The notes below the pieces were generated by a model. That model was not told the DNA's origin. It saw only the letters and a list, made by a program, of their open reading frames with translations, and did not search any database. Of a stretch of 32,016 bases of DNA, positions 24,678 to 32,016 are shown in pieces; the first letter of the stretch is position 1, and every line of letters starts with the position of its first letter. Position numbers and translations under genes: made by a program. The stretch spans positions 11,004-43,019 of the forward strand of contig NZ_LKBW01000262.1 of the NCBI RefSeq assembly GCF_002699855.1. The letters run 5' to 3'. Source of the DNA: Pseudomonas amygdali (GTDB lineage: Bacteria > Pseudomonadota > Gammaproteobacteria > Pseudomonadales > Pseudomonadaceae).

Positions 24678-24688
24678 GAGGAATGATC

Positions 24689-26137
24689 ATGCTGGACGTG
24701 CCCCTGCTGATCGGCGGCCAGTCGTGCCCCGCCCATGATGGACGTACATTTGAACGCTGTAACCCGGTGACTGGCGAAGTGGTTTCGCGTGTGGCCGCAG
24801 CGACCCTGGAAGATGCCGATGCAGCAGTCGCGGCTGCTCAGGCTGCGTTCCCTGCCTGGGCGGCGCTGGCACCCGGCGAGCGCCGAGCGCGCCTGCTCAA
24901 GGCTGCCGAGCAGTTGCAGGCGCGCAGTGGCGAATTTATCGCTGCCGCTGGCGAAACCGGGGCGATGGCCAACTGGTATGGCTTCAACGTACAACTGGCC
25001 GCCAGCATGCTGCGCGAAGCTGCGTCGATGACCACGCAGATTACCGGTGAAGTCATTCCCTCCAATGTGCCCGGCAGCTTTGCCATGGCGCTGCGCCAAC
25101 CCTGCGGCGTGGTGCTCGGCATCGCACCGTGGAATGCGCCGGTGATTCTTGCTACCCGCGCCATCGCCATGCCGCTTGCCTGCGGTAACACCGTGGTGCT
25201 CAAGGCATCGGAGCTCAGCCCTGCAGTGCATCGGCTGATCGGTCAGGTATTGCAGGATGCCGGGCTGGGCGACGGTGTCGTCAACGTGATCAGCAATGCG
25301 CCTGCCGATGCTGCGGCGATTGTCGAGCGTCTGATCGCCAACCCGGCCGTGCGTCGAGTCAATTTCACCGGTTCGACCCATGTGGGGCGTATCGTCGGTG
25401 AGCTCTCGGCACGCCATCTGAAACCGGCACTGCTTGAACTGGGCGGCAAGGCACCGTTTCTGGTGCTGGACGACGCTGATCTGGACGCGGCGGTGGAAGC
25501 GGCCGCATTTGGTGCCTATTTCAATCAGGGCCAGATCTGCATGTCCACCGAACGGTTGATCATTGATCGGAAGGTGGCGGATGCCTTTGTTGCAAAACTG
25601 AGCGCCAAGATCGAAACGTTGCGTGCCGGCAACCCGGATGACAGTGAATCGGTGCTGGGGTCGCTGGTAGACGTCGGGGCTGGCACGCGCATCAAGGCGT
25701 TGATCGATGACGCTGTGGATCTGGGCGCAACGCTGGTGATTGGCGGGCAGTTACAGGGCAGCATTCTGCAACCGACGTTGCTCGATGGCGTGACTGACAC
25801 CATGCGCCTGTACCGCGAAGATTCCTTCGGGCCGGTGGCTGTGGTGATCCGTGGCGAAGGTGACGAGGCGTTATTGCGGCTGGCCAATGATTCGGAATTC
25901 GGCCTCTCGGCGGCAATTTTCAGTCGCGACACCAGCCGCGCTCTGGCGCTTGCGCAGCGGGTCGAGTCGGGTATCTGCCACATCAACGGACCGACTGTGC
26001 ACGACGAGGCGCAAATGCCCTTTGGCGGGGTCAAGTCCAGCGGGTATGGCAGTTTCGGTGGCAAGGCTTCTGTCGAGCATTTTACTCAGTTGCGCTGGGT
26101 GACCTTGCAAAACGGGCCGCGGCACTACCCGATCTGA
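24689..26137 (+). CDS. vdh: Vanillin dehydrogenase
   Basis: ATG 24689 is 6-7 nt after AGAGGA and gives 482 residues; ATG 24683 touches the ribosome-binding site and is less likely. The size fits vanillin dehydrogenase of Pseudomonas sp. HR199. Aldehyde dehydrogenase features are complete: IAPWNAPVILATRAIAMPLACGNTVVLKASE, the NAD-site FTGSTHVGR, the glutamate in LLELGGKAP, the catalytic cysteine in NQGQICMSTER and the end FGGVKSSGYGSFGGKASVEHFTQLRWVT. It oxidises vanillin (or 4-hydroxybenzaldehyde) released by Ech to vanillate (or 4-hydroxybenzoate). The position directly after ech supports this over other aromatic aldehydes. Confidence 0.92.
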   Translation: MLDVPLLIGGQSCPAHDGRTFERCNPVTGEVVSRVAAATLEDADAAVAAAQAAFPAWAALAPGERRARLLKAAEQLQARSGEFIAAAGETGAMANWYGFNVQLAASMLREAASMTTQITGEVIPSNVPGSFAMALRQPCGVVLGIAPWNAPVILATRAIAMPLACGNTVVLKASELSPAVHRLIGQVLQDAGLGDGVVNVISNAPADAAAIVERLIANPAVRRVNFTGSTHVGRIVGELSARHLKPALLELGGKAPFLVLDDADLDAAVEAAAFGAYFNQGQICMSTERLIIDRKVADAFVAKLSAKIETLRAGNPDDSESVLGSLVDVGAGTRIKALIDDAVDLGATLVIGGQLQGSILQPTLLDGVTDTMRLYREDSFGPVAVVIRGEGDEALLRLANDSEFGLSAAIFSRDTSRALALAQRVESGICHINGPTVHDEAQMPFGGVKSSGYGSFGGKASVEHFTQLRWVTLQNGPRHYPI

Positions 26138-26197
26138 ATCCTCCGGCGCTGGCGTCACCGATGTTGCAAAAGACCGTGTCGCCAGCAAGTCAGGCAT

Positions 26198-26208
26198 AAC
26201 AATAACAA
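26198..26208 (+). promoter_or_regulatory. CA motif (candidate Hfq/Crc target) before fcs
   Basis: AACAATAACAA lies in the 152-nt gap after vdh, about 80 nt before the GTG at 26290, further from the start than in the other genes. It could also mark an unrecognised leader function. Confidence 0.5.
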
Positions 26209-26289
26209 GGCTGCAGCCTGTGCTGCTACGCCCCGCCCGAACCGCTGCAAGCCGTTGGGTGTCTGCGTACCTTGATGGAGAGAACGCAC

Positions 26290-28176
26290 GTGAGTTCCGA
26301 TATCAGATCATCAACGCTGCACAGTGAAGATAGCTCACCACGCTATCGCCAGGTCTCCATCGGTCATCCGCCCATCGAGGTGCGGGAAGAGCAGGGCATT
26401 TTGCATATGCGCGCTCTGGAACCACTGGCGCAATTGCCCGATCGCTTGCTCGACCGATTGGTGTACTGGGCCAGCATCCGTCCGCAGCAAACCTTTATTG
26501 CCGCCCGCGACAGCCGTGGTGGCTGGCGCAAGGTCAGTTACGCCGACATGCTCACAGACGTGCGCGCCATCGCGCAGAGCCTTCTGGCGTATGGCCTCTC
26601 CGCCGAGCGGCCGTTGGCGCTGCTCTCGGGTAACGACATCGAGCATTTGCAGCTTGCATTGGGTGCCATGTACGCGGGGATTCCCTATTGCCCGGTATCG
26701 CCAGCGTATTCAGTCATGTCCCAGGATTTCGCCAAGCTGCGGCATGTTTGCGAAGTGGTGCAGCCAGGGCTGGTGTTTGTCAGCGAAGCCGCGCCGTTTC
26801 AGCGCGCCATTGATGCGGTCATTCCAGCGGATACGCCGATCATCACTGTACGCGGCCAACTCGCTGGCAGGCGTCCACTGAGCTTCGCCAGCCTGTTCGA
26901 TCAGCCTGGCGGCCGTGAAGCCGAGGCGGCTTTTCTGGCCAGTGGTCCGGACAGTATCGCCAAGTTCCTGTTCACCTCGGGCTCGACCAAACTGCCCAAG
27001 GCCGTAGTGACCACGCAGCGCATGCTGTGTGCCAATCAGCAGATGCTGCTGCAGACATTTCCGGTGTTCGGCGAAGAGCCGCCCGTGCTGGTCGACTGGC
27101 TACCGTGGAATCACACCTTCGGCGGCAGCCATAACCTCGGTATCGTGTTGTACAACGGTGGCACGTTCTATCTGGACAACGGCAAACCGACCGTCCAGGG
27201 TTTTGCCGAAACCCTACGCAACCTTAAGGAAATCTCGCCGACGGCCTACCTGACCGTGCCCAAGGGCTGGGAAGAGCTGGTCAACGCGCTGGAGCAGGAC
27301 GCCGAACTGCGTGAGCGATTCTTCTCGCGCATGAAACTGTTCTTCTTCGCCGCAGCCGGCCTGTCGCAAAGTATCTGGGATCGCCTTGACCGTGTCGCCG
27401 AGCAGCATTGTGGCGAACGGATTCGCATGATGGCGGGGTTGGGCATGACCGAGGCTGCGCCTTCCTGCACGTTCACCACCGGACCGCTGTCGATGGCTGG
27501 CTATATCGGCTTGCCTGCGCCCGGTTGCGAAGTGTGTCTGGTGCCGGTGGACGGCAAGCTGGAAGGCCGTTTCCGCGGTCCGCACATCATGCCCGGCTAC
27601 TGGCGCTCGCCGCAGCAGACTGCCGACGTGTTCGACGAAAACGGTTTTTATTGCTCCGGCGATGCGATCAAGCTCGCCGATCCTGCGGCGCCCGAGCTGG
27701 GCCTGATGTTCGACGGGCGTCTTGCCGAGGACTTCAAACTGTCGTCCGGCGTGTTTGTAAGTGTCGGCCCCATGCGCAACCGCGCCGTGCTGGAAGGCTC
27801 GCCGTACGTGCAGGATGTGGTCATCACCCAGCCTGATCGTGAATGCCTGGGTGCGCTGGTGTTTCCAAGGTTGCATGAATGTCGCCAATTGGCCGGGCTG
27901 GATGCGCAGGCCTCTGATGCGCAGGTGTTGGCCAGTGCGCCGGTACGTGCGTGGTTTGGCGAATGGCTGACCCGCCTGAATCAAGGTGCGAATGGCAATG
28001 CCAGCCGTCTGGAGTGGATCGTGCTGCTTGACGAACCCGCGTCTATTGATCGTGGCGAAATCACCGATAAGGGGTCTATCAACCAGCGTGCGGTGCTGCA
28101 GTGGCGGGCAGAAATAGTCGAAGCGCTTTATCGTGATCAGTCCCCGGACAAAATCAGTGCCGAGCCGACGGCATGA
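26290..28176 (+). CDS. fcs: Feruloyl-CoA synthetase (hydroxycinnamate:CoA ligase)
   Basis: GTG 26290 with GGAGAGA 6 nt upstream gives 628 residues; an in-frame ATG at 26275 overlaps that ribosome-binding site. The ANL-superfamily ligase motifs are present: the ATP loop KFLFTSGSTKLPKAVV, WLPWNHTFGGSHNLG, MAGLGMTEAAPSCTFT and FDENGFYCSGDAIKLADP. The 'SGSTKLPKAV' version and the long N-terminus (RYRQVSIGHPPIEVREEQGILHMRALEPLAQLPDRL) are those of Pseudomonas feruloyl-CoA synthetases. It activates ferulate, caffeate or p-coumarate with ATP and CoA, the first step before Ech. The stop overlaps the start of aat (ATGA), so the two are translationally coupled. Confidence 0.94.
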   Translation: MSSDIRSSTLHSEDSSPRYRQVSIGHPPIEVREEQGILHMRALEPLAQLPDRLLDRLVYWASIRPQQTFIAARDSRGGWRKVSYADMLTDVRAIAQSLLAYGLSAERPLALLSGNDIEHLQLALGAMYAGIPYCPVSPAYSVMSQDFAKLRHVCEVVQPGLVFVSEAAPFQRAIDAVIPADTPIITVRGQLAGRRPLSFASLFDQPGGREAEAAFLASGPDSIAKFLFTSGSTKLPKAVVTTQRMLCANQQMLLQTFPVFGEEPPVLVDWLPWNHTFGGSHNLGIVLYNGGTFYLDNGKPTVQGFAETLRNLKEISPTAYLTVPKGWEELVNALEQDAELRERFFSRMKLFFFAAAGLSQSIWDRLDRVAEQHCGERIRMMAGLGMTEAAPSCTFTTGPLSMAGYIGLPAPGCEVCLVPVDGKLEGRFRGPHIMPGYWRSPQQTADVFDENGFYCSGDAIKLADPAAPELGLMFDGRLAEDFKLSSGVFVSVGPMRNRAVLEGSPYVQDVVITQPDRECLGALVFPRLHECRQLAGLDAQASDAQVLASAPVRAWFGEWLTRLNQGANGNASRLEWIVLLDEPASIDRGEITDKGSINQRAVLQWRAEIVEALYRDQSPDKISAEPTA

Positions 28177-29417
28177 GCAGCGGCGGGCAATATCTGGCGT
28201 TCAGCGACGTGGCCATTGTCGACGCAGTGCGCACGCCGTGGGTCGATCTGGGCGGCGCTCTGGGGCATATTTCACCCATCGATCTGGGTATAAAGGTCGG
28301 TCGTGAGGTTCTGGCGCGTGCTGCCATTCAGCCTGATCAGGTTGACAGTGTACTGGCTGGCTCAATGGCGCAAGCCAGTTTCGATGCGTACCTGCTGCCC
28401 CGGCATATCGGCCTCTACAGCGGCGTCGCGCAAAGCGTTCCGGCGCTGGGCGTGCAACGCATCTGCGCCACAGGTCTTGAACTGTTGCGTCAGGCCGCTC
28501 AGCATGCGAGCGAAGGCGGGCAGATGGCGCTGTGCGTTGCTGCCGAATCGATGTCGCGCAACCCGATTGCGGCCTATACCCATCGTGACGGTTTCCCGCT
28601 GGGCGGTGCCGTGCAGTCCAAGGACTTTCTCTGGGAAGCGTTGTACGACCCGGCACCGGCAATGGACATGATCGCTACGGCGGACAATCTTGCAAAACGT
28701 TACGGCTTGAGCCGTGAAGCCGTCGACGGTTATGCATTGCTCAGCCATCAGCGCGCACTGCAATCGCAGCTTGGCGGCCAATGGGCTGGCGAAATTGTGC
28801 CGGTCAACAGCCAGCGCTTTGAGCTGGAGGGGTATCAGCCGCGCGGCATCGAGTTGCCGCGAGGGGTTGAAACGGTCACACAGGACAGCCATCCGCGAGC
28901 AACCACCCTGGCGGCTTTATCCCGTTTGCGTGCTATTCATGCTGATGGTGTGCAGACTGCAGGCAACAGCTGTGCGGTGGTCGATGGTGCGGCAGCGGCG
29001 TTGGTGGGCAGCGCTTCGCAGTCACAAAGGCCGGTACTGGCGCACCTGCTGGCCAGTGCTGTGATTGGCGTCGCTCCGGAGTTCATGGGCATTGGCCCGA
29101 CGCCTGCCATCCAGCTGTTATTGCAGCGCAGCGGGCTGGCGCTGAGCGACATTGGCCGGCTGGAAATAAACGAAGCGCAGGCGGCCCAGATGCTGGCGGT
29201 GACACAAACGCTGGAACTGGACAACGAACGACTCAACTGTCTGGGCGGTTCACTGGGCCTGGGCCACCCGCTGGCTGCCACCGGATTGCGTCTGGTCATG
29301 ACTCTGGCGCGGCAATTGCGCGAAAAAAACCTGCGCTACGGGATTGCCGCCGCCTGCGTAGGCGGCGGGCAGGGTATGGCGCTGCTGATCGAGAATCCGG
29401 CATTCATTGCCCGCTGA
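28173..29417 (+). CDS. aat: Thiolase (beta-ketothiolase / acetyl-CoA acetyltransferase) of the ferulate cluster
   Basis: The 414-residue protein starts inside the fcs stop codon. Thiolase catalytic features are present: the nucleophilic cysteine in GVQRICATGLELLRQA, the GHPLAATG histidine motif and the second cysteine in AACVGGGQGMAL. The gene called aat in Pseudomonas sp. HR199 has the same neighbours. It is thought to serve the beta-oxidation-like alternative for ferulate or to handle acetyl-CoA made by Ech, and it is not essential for the Ech route in strains where it was tested. No enoyl-CoA hydratase or 3-hydroxyacyl-CoA dehydrogenase for a full beta-oxidation path is in the window. No terminator is evident after it. 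Confidence 0.88.
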   Translation: MSSGGQYLAFSDVAIVDAVRTPWVDLGGALGHISPIDLGIKVGREVLARAAIQPDQVDSVLAGSMAQASFDAYLLPRHIGLYSGVAQSVPALGVQRICATGLELLRQAAQHASEGGQMALCVAAESMSRNPIAAYTHRDGFPLGGAVQSKDFLWEALYDPAPAMDMIATADNLAKRYGLSREAVDGYALLSHQRALQSQLGGQWAGEIVPVNSQRFELEGYQPRGIELPRGVETVTQDSHPRATTLAALSRLRAIHADGVQTAGNSCAVVDGAAAALVGSASQSQRPVLAHLLASAVIGVAPEFMGIGPTPAIQLLLQRSGLALSDIGRLEINEAQAAQMLAVTQTLELDNERLNCLGGSLGLGHPLAATGLRLVMTLARQLREKNLRYGIAAACVGGGQGMALLIENPAFIAR

Positions 29418-29474
29418 GCCTGCCCCCCTTATCCATGACTCGAAAGCGACACTCAGCCATTTCAAGCGCTGCAC

Positions 29475-29488
29475 TTGACGCAGGTCAT
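29475..29488 (+). promoter_or_regulatory. Possible Anr/Dnr (FNR-type) box
   Basis: TTGACGCAGGTCAT resembles the FNR-family palindrome TTGAY-N4-RTCAA with one mismatch at the last base. It is 68 nt before the small gene at 29557. No good -10 sequence is found at the distance expected for a class II site, so this is weak. Confidence 0.3.
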
Positions 29489-29556
29489 CCTTTAGCGCTT
29501 GACCGAATTGAAGTGAACAGTGACTCTCGCGTCTCTCAACACTACGGAACCCGTCT

Positions 29557-29901
29557 ATGCGTGCCCTCGCTGAGCTTTCTTTCGATTTCGTCTGGCATTT
29601 GATGTTCACGGATGACGATCAGCTCGACCAGGATTTGGCGGTGCGCTCGCTGGAAAATCTGTCTGACTACTTTTCGGCGATGTCCGACGAAGAGAAAAGA
29701 GCGTTCATCGCTGTGGCGCATGAACGCAAGGCTCGTCTTTTTGCAGTGCCCGATGCCGATGGCTACTCGCCGATGCTGCACGCCACTGAAGACCAGGCAC
29801 AGTTTCTTGATCATGTGGTGTCCGGAAAATTCTTCCAGCAGTTTGAAGAGCCCGCGGCTGTTTATGCCAGCGACCGCGTGGTACCGATTCGCAGCAACTG
29901 A
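29557..29901 (+). CDS. Small uncharacterised protein
   Basis: A 114-residue acidic protein whose family I do not recognise. The ATG is preceded by CGGAA at about 7 nt. The sequence has no signal peptide or membrane segment: it begins with a hydrophobic/aromatic helix (LAELSFDFVWHLMF), continues with an acidic helix (DDDQLDQDLAVRSLENLSDYFSAMSDEEKRAFIAVAHERKARLF) and ends with a mixed region (FLDHVVSGKFFQQFEEP). It looks like a folded cytoplasmic helical protein, perhaps an adaptor, but no function can be named. It stands alone between the ferulate genes and the RidA gene, with which it is convergent (14 nt gap). Codon use looks like that of the neighbours, which supports a real gene. Confidence 0.72.
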   Translation: MRALAELSFDFVWHLMFTDDDQLDQDLAVRSLENLSDYFSAMSDEEKRAFIAVAHERKARLFAVPDADGYSPMLHATEDQAQFLDHVVSGKFFQQFEEPAAVYASDRVVPIRSN

Positions 29902-29915
29902 GCTGCCGGCTGCGG

Positions 29916-30320
29916 CTAGCCGCGTGCAGTTTCCGGCAACCTGGCAATCACCTTGATTTCAAAATCAAAGCCATAAAGCCAGGTGACGCCGACGCCCGTC
30001 AGGGGCGGGTGCGGCGCGTTGCCCCAGAATTCCGGGACCACCTTCCATATACGCTCGAACTTCGCTTCGGGGTCGACAATGAACACCGTCACGTCGACCA
30101 CATCATCGAACGTGCAGCCAGCGGCCAGCAGAATGGCGTTGAGGTTGGTGAACGCCAGGCGCACCTGCTTTTCGAGATCCGGCTCCGGTGAGCCATCTTG
30201 GCGACTGCCCACTTGTCCAGAAACAAACAGAAAACCATTGGAACGTACCGCGGGCGAATAGCGATTGCGCTCGTAAAGCGCCTGACGACCAGCGGGGAAA
30301 ACGACGTCACGGTGTGGCAT
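29916..30320 (-). CDS. RidA/YjgF/YER057c/UK114-family protein lacking the deaminase arginine
   Basis: ATG 30320 has GGAGG 5 nt upstream and gives 134 residues, the usual RidA size; earlier in-frame starts are poorly supported. The fold is clear from RYSPAVRSNGFLFVSGQVG, LEKQVRLAFTNLNAILLAAGCTFDDVVDVTVFIVD and the C-terminal FEIKVIARLP. RidA enzymes that hydrolyse 2-aminoacrylate and other imines/enamines need an arginine in the 'P.R(S/T)CV.V' segment. Here the matching segment reads PPLTGVGVTWL, with leucine in that place. It therefore probably belongs to a Rid subgroup without this deaminase activity. It is divergent from a LysR gene 154 nt away, its likely regulator. Confidence 0.87.
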   Translation of the reverse strand: MPHRDVVFPAGRQALYERNRYSPAVRSNGFLFVSGQVGSRQDGSPEPDLEKQVRLAFTNLNAILLAAGCTFDDVVDVTVFIVDPEAKFERIWKVVPEFWGNAPHPPLTGVGVTWLYGFDFEIKVIARLPETARG

Positions 30321-30474
30321 GGGTGCCTCCATCAAAGGGTCGAGTGACCTGAAATCAGTGGTGAAGCCACTGTAGGGACTTGCGCCGAACCGATAAACGA
30401 GCAACCGTACTCAGCACTGTTTGGAGAACCCAAACAATCCGGCAGGCCAGCGTGACGAGACAGGCAGGGCGAGA

Positions 30475-31410
30475 ATGGACCGTTTTGACGCGATGCAAGC
30501 GTTTGCCCGAGTGGTGGAAACAGGCAGCTTCACCAAAGCTGCCGCCACGCTGCACATGAGCAAGACCAGCGTGACGCAGCTGGTGCAGCAACTGGAGGCA
30601 CGCCTGCGGGTCAGGCTGCTCAACCGCACCACACGCAAGGTCAACGTGACTGCCGACGGCGCAGCCTATTACGAGCGCGTGGTCAGGCTGCTGGCCGACA
30701 TGGATGACGCGGAGACCAGCCTTTCCGACGCGACGTCGCTGCCCAGAGGTCGATTGCGCGTGGACGTGCCGAGCCCGTTTGCCAGCATGCTGTTGATGCC
30801 TGCGCTGCCTGGTTTCCATGCCCGCTATCCGGACATCCAGATCGACATGGGTGTCAGCGACCGTATTGTCGACATGATTGGCGAAAATGTTGACTGCGTC
30901 GTGCGCGGTGGTGAAATAACCGATCAGTCACTGATCGCGCGGCGGGTGGGCGACCTGCAACTGGGTGTGTACGCCGCGCCGTATTATCTAACGCGAATGG
31001 GCACGCCTGTTCACCCGCGCGAACTTGAAGATTCTGCCCATCGTATCGTTGGCTACCTGTGGGCGCGCACCAGCAAGGCGCTGCCATACGCAATGCACCG
31101 CGACGGTGAAAAGGTCCATGTGCAGGGCCGCTATGCGCTGGCGGTGGATGATGGCAATGCCTACATTGCCGCAGGTCTGGCCGGAATGGGCATTCTCTGG
31201 CTACCGGACTACATGGCCAGGCAGCATCAGGTGCGCGGCGACCTGATACCGCTGTTCAAAGACTGGCAGCTGGACAGCATGCCTATGTACGTGGCATTCC
31301 CGCCGAACCGGCATATCAGCATCAAGGTGCGTGTGTTCATTGACTGGATTACCGAGCTGATGGCCGAGCATGCGCCTGTCAGTCAGCGTCACGGAGCCGA
31401 GCAATCGTAA
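30475..31410 (+). CDS. LysR-family transcriptional regulator
   Basis: ATG 30475 (MDRFDAMQAFARVVETGSFTKAAATL) is the natural LysR start and gives 311 residues; an in-frame extension to 30421 was rejected because it adds 18 residues absent from the family. An AGGGCGAGA sequence lies directly upstream. The N-terminal winged helix is complete (HMSKTSVTQLVQQLEARLRVRLLNRTTRKVNVTADGAAYYERV). The effector domain follows (GRLRVDVPSPFASMLLMPALPGFHARYPDIQIDMGVSDRIVDM, ENVDCVVRGGEI), typical of the CrgA/DsdC-like branch. It is divergent from the RidA-family gene and probably controls it. The inducer is unknown. Confidence 0.9.
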   Translation: MDRFDAMQAFARVVETGSFTKAAATLHMSKTSVTQLVQQLEARLRVRLLNRTTRKVNVTADGAAYYERVVRLLADMDDAETSLSDATSLPRGRLRVDVPSPFASMLLMPALPGFHARYPDIQIDMGVSDRIVDMIGENVDCVVRGGEITDQSLIARRVGDLQLGVYAAPYYLTRMGTPVHPRELEDSAHRIVGYLWARTSKALPYAMHRDGEKVHVQGRYALAVDDGNAYIAAGLAGMGILWLPDYMARQHQVRGDLIPLFKDWQLDSMPMYVAFPPNRHISIKVRVFIDWITELMAEHAPVSQRHGAEQS

Positions 31411-31564
31411 TCTGCGCTCGCAGCATTGGCGACTTGCCATGTCAGGAATAGTTTTAAATTCTTGACCTGAGTATGAAAAGCTCAAGGCGGCGGGGATTCC
31501 ATGCACTTGGGCAACATCGATTATTGGAGAACGACTTGATGACGCGTGTGCGAGTTTCGAAAGC

Positions 31565-31978
31565 ATGTTGATTTCGATTGAACTGAAAAACTTCAAGAGT
31601 TACGAGAGTGCAAGTCTTCCGCTGGCAGCCATGACCTTTTTAATCGGTGCCAACGCTTCGGGCAAGAGCAACGTCCTTGAAGCCATTCGCTTGCTCAACT
31701 GGCTGGCCAAAGGCAGCCGTCTTGAAGACATCACACGATCAATTCAGAGTGGCGATGCGGTTGTTCGTGGGCAGGCAAATGATTTGCTGCGCGATCCTCT
31801 TGCGAGTTTCAGTTTGGGGGGCAGGTTTGAGGGCATGCCAAAGGGGTGGGGGCATTTTGAAATATCGATTGGCCTGGTAGCCGATCAGTTGGTCGTCACA
31901 GCGGAAAGCGTAGTGAAACCGGGCGAAGCGGTTCCTCTGTACCGGGAGTATCAGTTTTTTTGTGTTCGGGCTGGTTAG
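31565..31978 (+). pseudogene. N-terminal stub of an AAA-type (SMC/RecF-like, AAA_21/AAA_15) ATPase
   Basis: The 137-residue frame starts MLISIELKNFKSYESASLPLAAMTFLIGANASGKSNVLEAIRLLNWLA. This is the normal N-terminus of the AAA_15/AAA_21 ATPases, with an intact Walker A (GANASGKSN). These proteins usually have about 350-450 residues; the ABC signature, Walker B and the rest are absent here. The frame ends CVRAG-stop just after a run of seven T residues, and the stop touches the stem of a strong terminator, so no coding room is left downstream. It is probably a remnant left by a deletion. Some complete relatives act in phage defence or retron systems, but this stub should not be active. Its ribosome-binding site is weak. 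Confidence 0.7.
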
Positions 31979-32006
31979 GGCCTGCCGTCAGGCAGGCCCT
32001 TGTTTT
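31977..32006 (+). terminator. Rho-independent terminator
   Basis: A perfect 10-bp stem (31977-31986 with 31991-32000) closes a GTCA tetraloop and is followed by TTGTTTT. It overlaps the stop codon of the ATPase stub. The last 10 bases of the window show nothing further. Confidence 0.9.
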
Positions 32007-32016
32007 ACCAGCTCGG

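Noticed and set aside
27214..27984. Minus-strand open frame opposite fcs
   Set aside because: Its composition is typical of an antisense shadow and the sense strand is a well-recognised CoA ligase.
1..32016. CRISPR arrays, tRNA or rRNA genes, insertion sequences, integrase or phage genes
   Set aside because: I saw no regularly spaced repeats, no cloverleaf-like tRNA sequence, no transposase or integrase motifs and no attachment-site duplications.

Overview
The window looks like chromosomal DNA of a fluorescent, plant-associated Pseudomonas, most likely the P. syringae complex. This rests on GC-rich coding sequence, a typical Pseudomonas REP pair, P. syringae-style short GC-rich hairpins between genes, and the kinds of genes present. 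No rRNA, tRNA, CRISPR array, transposase or phage gene was seen. No database search could be run, so all family calls rest on motifs, length and context.

Region 1 (1-9397, + strand) is a tight run of seven genes: a periplasmic-binding-fold protein without a signal peptide, a lysine/ornithine-type N-hydroxylase, a fused SbnA-SbnB enzyme predicted to make L-2,3-diaminopropionate (L-Dap), an FAD/NAD(P)-binding protein, a LysE/RhtB exporter, an iron-dependent alcohol dehydrogenase and a cytoplasmic beta-lactamase-fold hydrolase. Together they suggest a non-NRPS pathway that makes, N-oxidises, tailors and exports a small amino-acid-like product. The SbnA-SbnB linker contains a complete REP inverted pair that is translated in frame.

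Region 2 (9357-14375) holds a GlxA/FtrA-type AraC regulator, a divergent DJ-1/PfpI protein resembling isonitrile hydratase, a LysR regulator broken in an A8 tract, and a GH13 trehalose synthase.

Region 3 (14317-29417) is a catabolic island for lignin-type aromatics. A DmpR/XylR-type sigma-54 regulator is split by an in-frame TAA, although its apparent targets remain intact: two XylR-like upstream sites and a textbook -24/-12 promoter in front of an aromatic aldehyde dehydrogenase. An SDR of the coniferyl alcohol dehydrogenase type and a MetA-type outer-membrane protein follow. Then come an MhpT-like importer, an OprD porin, a MarR regulator and the CoA-dependent ferulate route ech-vdh-fcs-aat. 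The expected product is vanillate or 4-hydroxybenzoate; genes for using it are not in the window. Six genes of this island carry AACAACAATAA-like leaders that match the Hfq/Crc target motif, which suggests joint catabolite repression.

Region 4 (29475-32016) holds a small uncharacterised protein, a RidA-family protein divergent from a LysR regulator, and a stub of an AAA ATPase that ends at a strong terminator.
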